Assembly: GCF_000204055.1 (NCBI RefSeq)
Contig: NW_006768781.1
Coordinates: 1,192,883 to 1,256,882 of the forward strand
Reading direction: 5' to 3'
DNA: 64,000 nt
From: Melampsora larici-populina 98AG31
Taxonomy: Eukaryota; Basidiomycota; Pucciniomycetes; Pucciniales; Melampsoraceae
Translations under genes and position numbers: made by a program
Notes under the pieces: model-generated
Told to the model about the DNA's origin: nothing
Databases searched by the model: none
What the model saw: only the letters and a program-made list of their open reading frames with translations
In this document: positions 22,353 through 35,009 of the stretch, piece after piece
Position numbering within the stretch: the first letter of the stretch is position 1
Layout of the letters: every line of letters starts with the position of its first letter

Positions 22353-24339
22353 TTGAATCTTTCCATTAATCTAATCATCAATTCTGGATCAATTGACCAA
22401 GCTGTTTGTACAATTTGTCTCCATCTAATCTATGATAAAGAAAAATCAAATCAATTGATTTAGCAGCTTTGTCCCTTTGAAAACAGATAAAAGCGAAAAA
22501 AATCGTATGAAGTCAGGCTTTGCTTTACCTCTCCTGTTGCTTTAGAAATTATAGATTCTACATTTTTGCCTCTTTTCACATCACTTAATGGGTTTTGCCA
22601 AGCCATTAATCGAATAATTTCATTCTCTAATAAAAGTTGAAATAAATGATTTCGATCGGAATGACATAAAGAAGCCACCGTAGCACTAGTTTGACCTACA
22701 TCAAACCAAAGAAAACATATTCAATATCCAACAAAAAACCCTATTCAAAAGTCATAAATGAGAAACTTCATATCAACCTGGTAATCGATTTAATTTAGTA
22801 CCAGGATCAAGACTACTAAGATGATGAGCATTCACAGGTTTATCAACAATCACCATAGCCAATAAATCCTGTAACAATCTTAATTCAGATTCATGTTGTA
22901 ATCGATTGGAACCGAAATTAAAACTAGGTGTTAATTTAAACCAATCCAATCCAGCAAGATAACAAACTTCTCTTAAATTGCATTCAACATTATCTTCCAT
23001 TCTACTACCTTGACAAAGACTAAATCCAAAGATTATCAATCTAATCCGCAATTCTCTTGAAAGTGGATGAGTTGACCAATGCTTCACATTCGAAAGCGTA
23101 TTTTTCAAAAGTCTGCTTGTAATTAAAACCAAGGTTCGATTTTGATATCTTGCAGCTTGAAATCGACTTAAAACAAAATCTAAAAGGATGTGATGTGGTT
23201 TTAACATCCTTTTAACAGTATTATGTCGAGGTTTCATCTCTTCTCGATCAGTTGGGGTGAATTGGATCGATTGATTGAGTGGATTAATCAAATCACAAGC
23301 ACTAGAGAAGAGTCCCTTGCGTCTACGTAAGGTCCAAGCCCACATATTGATCACTTCAGTCATCAGTTTGATTTCTACCTCAGGTTTAACATCTATTAAT
23401 CAAGTCCAAAGCTCAAGTCCAAGTGAGATTGATAAAGGACTGAAAACTTTGATCGGGATTGAAACGATATGGAAAAGTAAATCTAAATCAGGTCTCGAAT
23501 CGGCTAGAACATGAGATCCAGCTTTATAAAGAACACTACTCAAATCTTCAATCGTCATTTTTTTCAATCCAGAATTGATTTGATCATTGATTTCATGTAA
23601 ATTCTTCTTGATTTCAGCAAGACTAGACTTAAACTCTACCTCAGGCAAAGAAGACAGATGTGTAGCTTCACCATTGTAAAGCATTCGACTTGAGAAAGAT
23701 CTAGCAAGATCGTTGGCTAAATCCGCTTTACAATTACCCCATGATGGGAAATGTGAAACGGTTGAGGTAGGTGGAAGCGTTTTGGCTAACTCCAGTGCTA
23801 CCGATTTTCCCATTTCCACCTGTCCAATCGATCTTAATGCATCATTAGAAGAAACTGCATCTAAATATCTTTGAAAGATGCTCTGCATCTCAAGAGGCGC
23901 TTGAGCAATTACTATCAAAAGCCAATACATGATGGCTTTGTTCAAATCATTCAACGTGTCATGTCGTACCGCATAATCATCTGTGAGCTCGATCGTCAAG
24001 TTTGCGCTTGCTGAATGAAAAGTATAAACCGACGTATACTAATAGGTCAAAATGGTTCAGTACATTGGTCACTTCATAATTACACAATGATGTTAATCTT
24101 AGAAAACTCACCTCATGTTCATATTCCCCTTCGCAAGATAATCGCAATAAGGTTAACATCTCCAACATGTCACGAACAGTTTCGAATTTACACAACAAAG
24201 TGGGAAATGCAATAATGAGATCCTGACAATATCGTAGCGCAATCGCTCTGATCTTACTCGAGTGGTGACATGTAAACTTTAAAATCTCCGAAATCTGGTG
24301 GTAGACATGTGGTACTTCGGAATGTCGGATGGCTTGTTG
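22353..24339 (-). pseudogene. captured internal fragment of phosphatidylinositol 4-kinase STT4, with a premature stop
   Basis: Exons in reading order are 24339-24112, 24038-22778, 22695-22529 and 22429-22353, all with GT-AG junctions and closing phases. The encoded blocks match PI4-kinase III-alpha/STT4 just upstream of the catalytic region: ALRYCQDLIIAFPTLLC, MLEMLTLLRLSCEGEYEHE, ANLTIELTDDY, STHPLSRELRIRLIIFG, GSNRLQHESELRLL, MAWQNPLSDVKRGKNVES and QIVQTAWSIDPEL. One in-frame TGA (23400-23402) falls between LGLELWT and LIDVKPEVE, where a Trp codon (TGG) would keep the frame. The N-terminal half and the lipid-kinase domain are absent. The fragment begins at a splice acceptor and ends at a plausible donor, as expected for exon capture. 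An intact STT4 presumably lies elsewhere in the genome. Confidence 0.85.
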
Positions 24340-24626
24340 CTGAAAGGAGCTAATGAATGTAGATAGAACCTAAAAATCTGAGTATGCCTCATGAGCGGAT
24401 CCTGAATACTCATCTCAGAGACTGAGCCCAAAGAATGCTCATCCAAGAAGAAAATGAGCATTCTCCAGCAATACCAAGCAAAATCTGAGCAAAACAGCTT
24501 GATTGCCTGAACACAAACAAACTCATGAATTGAATGATTCTGAAACAAAATGAATCTTTTTTGGAGACTTCAGGAAAGTCTACAACGCTCACATAGTTGT
24601 GAGCATCGATTTTGGCCCCTGTGGAT

Positions 24627-25209
24627 AGTGCCCCTTACAGAAGCTTGGGGTTTAATTCCTTAGGCTTTCTACTTTCAGATTGACAGATCATAAATATGAA
24701 GCATGGACATATTGGTGTGAAGCGTATGGAATCCTTTAAGGTCAAGAAAGAACAGCTGACTCGATGATGTAGACCGTTAAAGGTTTTTTGCAATTTGAAC
24801 TCATCAATTTCCGTGTACATACGAGACTCAGAGTGGCTAAGAGCGTATTCTGATTTTACTGGCTGCTGACCATTTTGTTGAATAATTGATCTGAAGTTGC
24901 CTCTGCGTGTTGTGAGCGTGACGGGGTTTAGTCCGTGATGGAATCCGGGGGGGTACCGATTGGAGTCGGTGATTAGAAGCTATTTTTACCAAATTGCGTC
25001 ATCGATTCGAAATCAGTCAGATGAAAGTTGTCTTTAGTCATTCTGGATTAGGATGATGTGATGGATGATGACAAATCATCTTCACTTTTTAAAAACCTTC
25101 AATCTCAACATGGTTTCTAGAGTCTGCACTCTGCACTCGATGACTTTGGATTGTTGTTTCTACAATTCTACCTTGATTAGATATCATTAAGCACATTAAC
25201 ATTAGATTG
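24627..25209. other. intergenic, promoter side of the sulfite reductase gene
   Basis: No gene seen. A/T- and C-rich sequence at 25150-25209 probably forms the leader of the MET10-type gene. Confidence 0.4.
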
Positions 25210-28200
25210 ATGATGGAATTTATTAAACAGATTCATGAAAACAGTTTGACTAGTTTTATTTTGGGTTCTGATTCTCAATCAAGAACAACTGAATCTGATC
25301 CAGAACATCAACTTTGGTATTTAGATTAGTAAGTAATTCCTTAATAAATCAATCTGATCAGAAGACTACTTTGCTAATGCTTGATATCTTACTATTAGTC
25401 AAACAGAATCAATTTCTAGTCTTCTTAGTTCCTATTTACAATCTTGCCAACCAAATGCTGGAAGTGATATTGGATATAAACCGATTTCGATTCATTTCTC
25501 ATCCTTAATTGAATTTGAATACTTACAATCTGATTTTATAGATCTAATCATCAATTCTAACACCATTCATCCGATTCCAATCCATCTTCATCTTCCATTA
25601 AATTCTCAAACCCAATCTCAAGAACATTCGATTGCTATCCTCAACTTTTATCAATCAATCAATCATCTAAATCTTGGAAACTCATGTGTTATTTATTTTT
25701 CAGGTCATCAATTAAATAAATCTAATCTTATCAAGTTTTCTTATGTCTTGGGTAAATTAGGATGTCATCTTTTACATGTTTATGATCAAACTGAAAGTAT
25801 TCAATCTATTAAACCAAATCAAAATCAAAATCAAAATCAAACCATCCAATCAAGTGGTTCCACTTCAGCTTTGACTGATGAACTTGAACAATGGATAAAC
25901 ATTCATAAATCTAATCCACACTCAATCAAAGAGATCTTGGATAAATCACTTTTTATATTCTCACCCGAAACCCATTCCTCTAATGAATCATTCAATCCTT
26001 ACTTCCGATACACTGGTTCAGAATCCCCCACAGATCTATACATCCTCTTCAACTCTTTTACTTCATCCCAACTAAAACATACGATCCAAAGATTACTACC
26101 CCAAGAAATCAAACAAAAACTTGGATTAATCGAAATCAAAGTTTTCAAACCATGGTCATTCGATTGGTTTTTGAAAGCTTTACCACCAAGTACTCAAACT
26201 ATTAGAATCTTTTCAACTTCTTCTGATTTGTTATTCAATTTAATTTCTAAAGGAAAATCGGATCATAAAAGACTTGAAGGAGTTGATATTTTACCTTTTT
26301 TGAAGACGGATCAACTTGATTCGTTAAAATGGATTGAACAAATCCAAACCGATTTAAACATTCATGGGTCAAAGATTAAAGGGTTTCCAAGAAGGCTCGA
26401 TCAAGCTGAAAAACTTATCATTTTTTGGGATCTTCTTCCTTCAACCACTCACAACCCACCTCATCTTTCGAACCGAATTGCTTCAAGTACTCAATCTAAT
26501 CTAATCTTAAATGAATACGATAATTCTTCTGATTCGAACTCGATCAGACGTCATTCGTTATATATTTCAAATAATCAGGATGATATAAGTATGAAATCGA
26601 TCATTCAAACTTGTTCACCTACTTTATTAGTTATTGAGAATTTCAAACAGATCAACAAAACGTATGACTTATTTACGAAAATCGAACCGACCACAAACAT
26701 TTTATTTATATCAAGCCATTCAACCGATTTTAAAAAAACCAAACTTGATCTTCAAACACGGTATAAGTTATGGAAAACGTATTCGAATCATCAAGATATA
26801 GGAAATGGAAAAGTATGTGAATTGAAATGGGTTGAAAGTTTAGGTTGTGGAAAAGATGTTGTGGTTGAAATTGGGGTGATGGTTTTATTATTTAATGAAT
26901 TGAATGATGAAGAAATCTTTCAAAGAATCCGAACCCAACATGGAAAAGAAGAAACCAACAAGATGATCACTCAAGAATTGGTTGCTAAAGTACGAAGCCA
27001 GATCCGAATTATTCAAATCCCAGATCTTTGGCAACCAGAAGACTCGAATGAGCTTCCCAGCCTCAAAAAACTTCCTAACAAACCAGAAGAGATCTTAAAC
27101 CCCTCAACCCAACCCATCACATCCCGCCCCCAAAACCCCTTATTGCCAAACCCCATGACGTCCAACCTCCTAAAGAAACAAATCATGTTTCCCGAATTTT
27201 ATCAAACGAATTTCGTCACCAGATCAGACCTAACCGACCCAACATACTTACTAAAAGTGATTGAAAACAAAAGATTAACCCCACAAGAGTATGATCGAAA
27301 CGTATTTCATTTATCATTAAGTCTTCAAAGCAGTGAGTTACGATACTCAGTTGGAGATGCGGTTGGGATTTATGCTTGGAATATTGATGAAATTGAAATT
27401 AGATCGTTTATTAAATGGTTAAAGTTTTCAGAAGATCAAGTGATTGAAATGAGGTTTGGAAATGAATCTGAACCACAAAGGAATCAGTATATGACGATCT
27501 TTAAATCGTTTCAACAAGTATTAGATTTGTTTGGAAAACCTAATCAATTGTTTTTTGATAAGTTATCTAAAAAACTTACGAACAAAGATGAACAAAAGGT
27601 TTGTAAGTTTATTGGTTCTTCTTTGGGACAATCGACTTACAAGAAATTAACTGAGTTGAATAAATTAAATTATATTGATGTGATGAAGAAATATGCAAAG
27701 AGTTTGGATCCGTTGTTTGGGTTTGATGATTTGGTGGACATGGTCCCGAGGATTAGGCCTAGACATTATTCGATTGCTAGTTCGTATCATTATCAACCTG
27801 AGATTCTTGATTTATGTATTGTGGAAGTTAATTGGAAAACTTCTTTTCGTGGTAGTGGTGGGGGTCATGAAGAGGTTGAAAGGATTGGGTTATGTACTGG
27901 GTATTTGAATCAGTTGAAAATTGGGGATTCGGTGTTGGTTTGTTTGAAGGAATCGGTTATGAGATTACCTAAAGAAGTTTGTCAACCTATTATTTTAGCA
28001 GGTTTAGGTTAGTTTTTGTTTTGATTTGAATTCTTTGATTTTGTTCGAATGAATTTGATGATGGAAGAGTGGTTTTTTTGTAGGTACTGGAATGGCACCT
28101 TTTAGAGCTTTTCTTCAAGAAAGAGCTTTTCAACGTCATGTGCTTGGACTTGAGATTGGTCCGGTTTTGTATTACTTTGGTTCACGTTCAAAGGTTTCGG

Positions 28201-28712
28201 AATTTCTTTATGGGTAAGTGTGTTTTTGTTTTCTTTACTTTATATGACCATAAAAAAAAGACCAAGTTTCTTGTGATTGAATTAATTTAGTGATTTTGGT
28301 TTTGGCGTTTTGGATGTTTAGTGATGAAATTGAAGAATATTTATCACAAGGAATCATTACTCATTCAAGACTCTCATTCACACGTGATCTCGAACCAGAT
28401 CTATCGAAAGAACCCAAAGTTTTACGAAAAAAAGAATATATTCAAGATTTAATGAGATTAGATCAAGATTTGATTATCCAATACTTGATGAAATCTAATG
28501 GACATTTTTATTTGTGTGGTCCGGTTTGGCCAGTTGGAGAAGTTTATCAAGTTTTATTGAATGGGATCGTTACGGAATTGAAGAAAGAAAGGGAGGAAAG
28601 GGAAAGGGAAAGGGAAAGGGAAGAGGAAGAGGTAGAGGGGTTGAGGATTCTTGGGATGGACGTTTTGGAAAGGTTAAAGGATCAGGAAAGATATGTTTTG
28701 GAGGTTTATTAA
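25210..28712 (+). CDS. MET10: sulfite reductase [NADPH] flavoprotein alpha subunit (MET10 type), 1082 aa
   Basis: This subunit passes electrons from NADPH through FAD to the siroheme beta subunit, which reduces sulfite to sulfide in sulfate assimilation (cytosol). Exons are 25210-25328, 25399-28007, 28084-28213 and 28322-28712; the phases close. The N-terminal two-thirds is the less conserved fungal region. The C-terminal third is the ferredoxin-NADP reductase-like module: RNVFHLSLSLQSSELRYSVGDAVG, the FAD motif RPRHYSIASS (about 825-834), LAGLGTGMAPFRAFLQERA (NADPH-binding), NGHFYLCGPVWPV and the conserved end RYVLEVY. No flavodoxin (FMN) domain is seen, as in yeast Met10. A purine-rich GGGAAA tract near 28590-28625 encodes a Glu/Arg low-complexity insertion just before the C-terminus. 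Codon use is very AT-rich. Two ATGs (25210, 25213) are possible starts. Confidence 0.93.
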
Positions 28713-29462
28713 AACTTGGATAATCGTGGGGTTTTTTAGATTTTTAAGGTTTGTTGATGGTCTGTTGTTATTTTTGTTTGGTTCAGTGTTTTGTGTAAAG
28801 TTGGTGTGTGTGTGTTTATTTTAAAGGGTTGAGATTGGTATGTATAGCAATGGTTTTGGTGATGTAAAACAAACATTAAATTCAAACTTGATCAGAAAAA
28901 GCTATGTCCTTGAGCTGTTGGTGAATTTGAAATGTTGTAATTGAAGTTGAGCATAATCAAACCCAGGTAATGAGGAATTGTTGGAATAGGTGAGATGGAA
29001 TAGACTTCCTACGTCGCAATCATAAAATCCACCTTGTGTTGGGGCTGAATAAGGTCATTGTGATTTGAAAAAGTCAAATGCAAGGTGTTGAAATTTTCAT
29101 ATCATACTTGTGACCTCATTTATGGTACTTGTTTCGTACGGCACCAAGCATGATATCATGTTGAGCTTACAGTCTGACTCTTGATTTTCTTACGACTCAT
29201 TAAGCTGCAGTGAGATTATAATCCGTAAAGTTTGGGCATATTAGATTGAAGGATACATGTATTACATATGTAAAACGAAAAAGTATGGTAAAGGAAAAAA
29301 GAAATGAGCAGAAGGAAAGAAAAGGTGATTGAAAGTAAGATGGTATTACACCACCTCCAAATGTATCATTGAAAAAAAAAGCCAAAGCAAAAGTGGAAAC
29401 AAGACCTAAAAACTTTTTCTGTGCAAGATTTAAGTAAGGTATAAAGTTTGATGATAGATTGA
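28713..29462. other. 3' flanks of two convergent genes
   Basis: No gene seen between the MET10-type gene (plus) and GPN3 (minus). T/G-rich sequence after 28713 and purine-rich sequence before 29462 fit the two 3' regions. Confidence 0.45.
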
Positions 29463-30941
29463 TTAATTTGAATCTACTTCTTCAACTTCAACTTCACATC
29501 CATCACCTTCAAGATCCCTAAGAAGAAGAAAAAAGACAAAAAAACAAAGAAAGTCGTTAGATTTAAGATCCAGGAAAAGAACGAATGATGAAAGGGGTTT
29601 GTACTTTGGTTCTTTTGGTTCTTCATGTTCACCATATTGCATTGAATTATCTATATGACTTAAGATCGTACTTAAACTTTCTTCATCTGTTACGTCTAAT
29701 GGAAGAAAAGAGACCATATTAAAGTCTTGAATCTATTATCAAACGACCCGAATTCGAAATCCAAAACCATGAGCCAAAAAAGTATGGGTTTTTGAAAGGG
29801 AAACTGGGAAAGACTTACTAGTTGACTAATGGCTTGATTAAGTGTATGAAACTTTGGATTAGTTTTCGAATTAAGTTCATTGATTAGTAAATCAGGATCA
29901 GGATCAAGATATCTTTGTAATTCTTTGGGACCGATTTGGTCTATACTACCAGAACCGGATGATCTACCTGATTTGATTAAATCCATTTTCGATAACAAGT
30001 TGATGTGAGGGATTTCTAGGTTTATCATGGCTGAGGTTGCGGATAGTACACCTGAGAAGAATTTAGGTCGGTCTGAGATGAAGTTTGATTCTAGTAAATA
30101 TGTCTAAGGAAAACCGAACCATCAAAACAAAAACAAAACAAAAACATTCGTAAGTACATTGAAAAATTGTTTTTTTTGAAGTTTGAGATTTTCGTTTTGC
30201 TTAACTGCACATAATCTAAAATCGAATTGACCCATTAAGACTTGAACGATTTTTTGTATAAGATTAAAGTGGGTGTAGAGTTCGATTTGACCTGGACAAT
30301 CGATGATTAGGTAATCTTCGTCATAACTATTTAAGTTTTCTTGTAACCAATCTAAATTGTTTAAAAGATACCTAAAAGAACCAAAAAAAAATGGAAGAAA
30401 AAACCAAAAAAATGGAAAAAAAACAAAGAGAATTAGTGATGATTGAAAGAATTAGTGATGAATGAAAAAAAAGAAGATAGAGAGATTTTTTTTGACTTAC
30501 TCAAAACAATAAACTAATCCACCATTCGGACCAAACTCAAGTTCTTCCATAACATCTTCTAAAGAAATCAAATCTCGAATATCTTCAAAACCCCCACCCC
30601 CCCCAAAAAGAAAGAAAAAAAAAAGAAAAATCAGTTTTATTTATACAAAGAAGATTTGTTTAGTTTTTTTCGTTTTTCTTACCAATCGATGGTTCATATT
30701 CGAATTCTTCAGCAGCTGGATCTAGGTTAAATAAATGTAAAGTTCGGCCGAGGGTTTGAGCATGTGTGATTAATGAAGATGTGAAAGTTGATTTTCCTGA
30801 TCCTGCTGGTCCTATATTCATCCAAATCCAATCAAAAATAAAATAAAATCATAATTATTGTTGGATTTTTTGATTGAATTTTCTTTTTGGTAAGTTTTGA
30901 GTGAATGTTGACTTACCACAAACTAACACTGCATAACGCAT
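29463..30941 (-). CDS. GPN3: GPN-loop GTPase 3, 289 aa
   Basis: GPN GTPases assist assembly and nuclear import of RNA polymerase II. Seven exons in reading order: 30941-30917, 30811-30683, 30582-30501, 30371-30206, 30103-29819, 29732-29605 and 29517-29463; the phases close. The P-loop is GPAGSGKST (residues 9-17); the signature GPN loop is FGPNGG (about 68-73); [11 protein letters not shown] is the switch/Walker B region; [27 protein letters not shown] contains the guanine-specificity block. [17 protein letters not shown] distinguishes GPN3 from GPN1 and GPN2. The C-terminus is acidic ([10 protein letters not shown]). The length is close to yeast Gpn3 (272). The start is the ATG just before the P-loop, as usual for the family; the first exon is only 25 nt. 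Intact. Confidence 0.95.
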
Positions 30942-31478
30942 TAGGTTGATTTGATATTTCTTTTGTGATGATGGGTTCTTGAGTGAAATTTGTTGGTTTT
31001 TCTTTTTTCTTCTTTGGAGCGTTTGAGGGTAACTTTTGAGTGCAAGGTTTGGTATTTTTTGGGAAATCAAAATTTGGATTTTATGGATTGATAACCCGAT
31101 GATATGCGGTGCCTGGAGAAACCTCGGACCGGGTCTGGGTCCCCCGGTCCCGGTCCAAGGGCTGGCTTCAAAGCATGCATTTTGGTCAAATTATTCAGAA
31201 ACAGAATTCAAGAGGTATTGATATATAGAAAGTGGATGAAAAGTATCTTTTGATGAAGGCTATCATGCATCAATATTAACTTGATGCTTGATCCAAGATG
31301 CAAAAGAAAATGCCAACAGTTGTGAAGAATTAATGGAGTGCTTAAGCTTAAGCTCTAAATTTTAAGCCAAGGTGTTTTAATTTAGGTGATTCTGACATTT
31401 GAGTGTTCGATTTGCCAATTCAACATCAACCAATCTCACTCCAACTGATAACGAACCAACTCTCAATAGAACCTCAAG

Positions 31479-33004
31479 ATGTCTTATAACAATATCGGAC
31501 TTACTACTCCTCGTGGTTCAGGTTAGTAATTTACACCAAAACGATCCTTTATATCGATCAAGACCCATCCAACTGATCTCACAATACGATTCCTTAATGA
31601 TCAGGAACCTCTGGTCATGTACAAAGAAATTTATCAAATATCCAATCAAGAGATTCACATTCTATCCAATCTAGACCAAAGTATGATCAAGATTCATCAT
31701 TTAAACATCGAAAACCAGATGATTCGATCTTGGAACATGATCGAAAACGTCGAATCGAAAATAAATGTGTAGAATTACAAATCACACTTGAAGAAGATGG
31801 ATTAGATGAAAGTTTAATTGAAATTCAAGTTAATGAATTAAGAAATAAATTATTATCTGAAGATCAAACTAAAGAAAAATTAACTTTAAAACCTCATCAA
31901 AGTTTGTTCTCGGGTTTTTTTTCTTATGATCTTCTTTGAATTTTTGGTAGGTTTTCTAATATGATTGTTTTTGTTTTTGTTTGAAAATCAGCACACGAAT
32001 TAGCAGCATTGAAAGCTAAAGAGAATGATAAATTTCGATTAGCAATGGGAGTAAAATCGAATTATGTAGAAGGAGAAGCGTTTAATAAAGAGATCCAATT
32101 ACAAAAAAAACAACAAGCAATAGAAGAAAGAGAAAAGAGAGATCAAGAAAGAGCCATCCGAATCTCAGCACAAAAAGAATCACGTCAAGAACGTGAAAAA
32201 CATCAAGAAGCTATTCAAAAAGAAATGAAAGCTAGACGTGAAGAAGCAGAGAGACGTCGATCACTTTTAGATCAAGAGAAAACTAATCGTCGGCCTGTTC
32301 ATCCTTTGGTGGATCGGATTCAACCTGTTTTGGGTGGGGGTGGTCATCATCGTGGAAGAAGAAATTCGGATGATGATAGAAGACGGCCTCGTAGTCGAAC
32401 TCCTTCTGGTTCACCTCCACCACCACCACCTCGTCATCATCGGTATCGTGGCAATGAACCAGATGTGTATCGACCTTCGCGAAGACGTAGTGTATCACGA
32501 TCACGATCACGTTCACGTTCACCACCTCGTCGAAGACGACCTAGTCGATCACTCTCTCGTTCACCACCGCGCAGACGTCAAGACTCAAGATCACCTCCTC
32601 CAAGACGTGAAGCTCGAGCTCGATCGATCTCTCGATCTCGATCCATCGATTCTGACCGACAATCACCTAGAAAAAAATCCAAACATTCCTCTAATACACC
32701 ACCACCACCTGGTTTCCGTGCCATTCATCAATCAGAACCTACTCGAACTACATCTAGAGTTAACAGTCCTCCTTCATCAGTCAATGTCAACGAATCGCGT
32801 CGAAGGTCTAGAGAAAGAAGTGATTCACCGGTCGAAAAGAATCGTCGATCGTCTAGAGTTAAAAGTCGATCTGATTCGGTAGAAAGTCGGGATCGGTCTA
32901 GGATTAGAAGTCGGTCTTCTTCAATTCCTTTAAGGTCTCGTCGGTCTAAATCTATTGAGAGTGATCGAGAAGGATCAATGGATATGAGTGATGCATCTGA
33001 TTGA
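31479..33004 (+). CDS. CWC21: Cwc21/SRm300-like pre-mRNA splicing factor with RS domain, 450 aa
   Basis: A spliceosome component that binds Prp8/Snu114 near the catalytic centre (known for Cwc21 and SRRM2). Exons are 31479-31521, 31605-31901 and 31992-33004; the phases close. The N-terminus MSYNNIGLTTPRGSGTSGHV is the family signature (IGL-TPRGSGT-G-VQRNLS). The cwf21 domain, at about residues 65-105, reads RKRRIENKCVELQITLEEDG...ELRNKLL. A long charged coiled coil (about 115-215) is followed by an Arg/Ser-rich domain with a Pro-rich stretch (about 230-430), as in metazoan SRRM2 but absent from yeast Cwc21. It is therefore the longer, RS-extended form and is probably nuclear. ORFs in the other frames of the RS region are shadows of its repetitive codons. 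Intact. Confidence 0.92.
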
Positions 33005-35009
33005 TCATGAATCTCTTTTAGTATGGTTTAAATGATTTATCATTTTTGTTGTTGTGATGAGACTAAAATCTTTTGGTTCGATCTGTCGGAAGATGATATG
33101 GAAAAGACTATATATATGTTTCATTTGTAAATCTGATCTTGTCTTTTATGGAACAGTTGTGTAGAGCTTGAGAAGATGAACAAGTTGAAAAGTTTGATGA
33201 AAACAAAATCTATGATACAGATGTGTACATATTTAGGAGAAAGGTATAAAAAAAATATAAAAAAGAAAAGAAAATTCGGAATGATATTTCGGTTGGTTTG
33301 TTTGTTTTTGTTTTTTTGTTTTTTGATGATTAATTATGTAGTTCGATTCTTTTTAAGAGGTTCAAGGGATTTAAAAAATATGAAAAAGTTCAAGTTATGC
33401 ATAAAGAGTCAGTTTTGTTTACATTTGAAAAATTCGTACGATTGGTCTTTACTTTTCTTTCATCTTGCAATTTCTTCTATGGAGAGTGACAATATTTTAT
33501 TGGATTTATAAGGTTCATTTCTCAATCAATGCATGTTCTAGTAGTTTGAAGCAAGAGATTCCCATGAGCTAGTATACAAAACTGTTATGATCATATGAAA
33601 AAAAGTATGAAACATGATCCAGTGGAGCATTAAGTGAATTCCAGTGTTCTTTGTTTACAATAATCTTTTGATCATATCTACCTTACAATTACATTTCTGT
33701 ATCTTTTTACCTTTCTCAGCTTGTTGGTAAGTTTTTCATCTTTGTATAGTTTGATGGTTTGAAGATATGTTCATAGCTTAGTGAATCTTCTGTTTCTTCA
33801 AGTTTTTTTTCATCTGATTTGTTATGAGCTTCTCTGATATCAAAGATCAGAGAAGGTGATCTGAAAGTATAACTCAGAATCATGTGATACTCCACGGGGG
33901 TTGGCGACTGGCTCGTGTATAAGGACTCCTCTACTCAAACATAACCTATTATATATAAGCTTAACATGACTTGAACGTAGAGTGATTGGATATGAAATTC
34001 ATCATGGAGTTGGTCCTATAAAGGTTTGCAACTCTATCTATTTAGCTTGAGCATCAATTGAAGTTTTCTGCTCTACTCTTTCAGCAGACTAGACACCTAT
34101 GATCGTGATGAACTATTGAAAAGGACTCATATATCCAGATCCTTAAATGTTGGTCTTTTTGAGAACAATAACAATACGATTGTAGGTAGGAGTTTCCTGT
34201 TGCGGTGAGGATTTATGTGTTTCAATTTGGATTTGTGAAAAGTGGTACTTAATAATGATTAGAGATTCAATTGACACAGTCCTCATATAGTATATCGGTT
34301 AGTATGGCCGCGTTTTATTCTCGAAGTGCGCGGTAGAGACGGGGTTTCCCGTACGGGGAACATCTCATTTGATGCCACAATCTGATGCTCAATGGTGCGC
34401 AACATCAAAGACAAAGATCGGTTCAAGGAACTTTGAAATCCACGTGATCGTACAGTTCTTGACTTGATGAGGTGCTAAGAGGACTTTTGAGATACATACC
34501 TCAATCCACAGCTTCTCAAAATCAATTTCTTAGAATAATAAAGCCTATAAATTAAATGCCGTCACTATTCTGTCACGCAACTTTGATTTTTTCTCACAGC
34601 ATCGAAATTCCACCACAAATCCGTCACAGATTTTTGATCTTTTGGCTAATCAAAAGTATGGACAAAAAAATCGAACAAAAGTTCTTGATGTTTCATGAAA
34701 TTCTTGAAGTTTCAGAAGATGTCCACAAGTATATGAGATCATAGGAACAGCGACCAGAGTCAAGCAAACAGGAAGCAAAGAGATCAAAACAACAAGAGCA
34801 ATTGGACGGGATCATATCGAGCTCTGAGGAAGACCAGACTGTAAAAGTACGAGAGCAAGATCCAAGAAACCAAAAACAAACAGATGCGCGAGATGGATAT
34901 TGGAAAAAGCTTCTGGTGCAGAAAGCATGGGAACAAAAGGCAGGTGTACCTTCACAAGATCTCTGGGCAATGTTATAAATACGCTGTGGTCTCAGTTCAT
35001 CCACGTCAA
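33005..35009. other. intergenic, 2 kb, no supported gene
   Basis: Short ORFs only. T-rich sequence after 33005 is the 3' region of the splicing-factor gene. Nothing recognisable up to the 3' end of the minus-strand peptide gene. Confidence 0.45.

Larger units (their letters stand above)
21972..24623. mobile_element. CACTA-like TIR element carrying a host gene fragment (Pack-type), 2.65 kb
   Basis: A 41-bp terminal repeat begins CACAGGGGC at 21972-22012 and recurs inverted at 24583-24623 with three mismatches. Each copy contains the palindromic GCTCACAACTATGTGAGC. A 3-bp direct repeat GAT flanks the ends (21969-21971 and 24624-24626). A CAC start and a 3-bp target duplication fit the CMC/EnSpm (CACTA) superfamily. 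The interior has no transposase; it holds a minus-strand piece of the PI4-kinase STT4 with introns, so this is a gene-capturing non-autonomous element by inference. Confidence 0.72.

Noticed and set aside
22353..24339. a functional STT4 gene
   Set aside because: The N-terminal half and the kinase domain are missing, an in-frame TGA is present, and the piece is enclosed by inverted repeats.
32283..32882. long ORFs rich in His/Asp/Val on both strands of the splicing-factor gene
   Set aside because: They are other-frame readings of the RS-repeat codons (CGT/TCA/GAT-rich), not genes.
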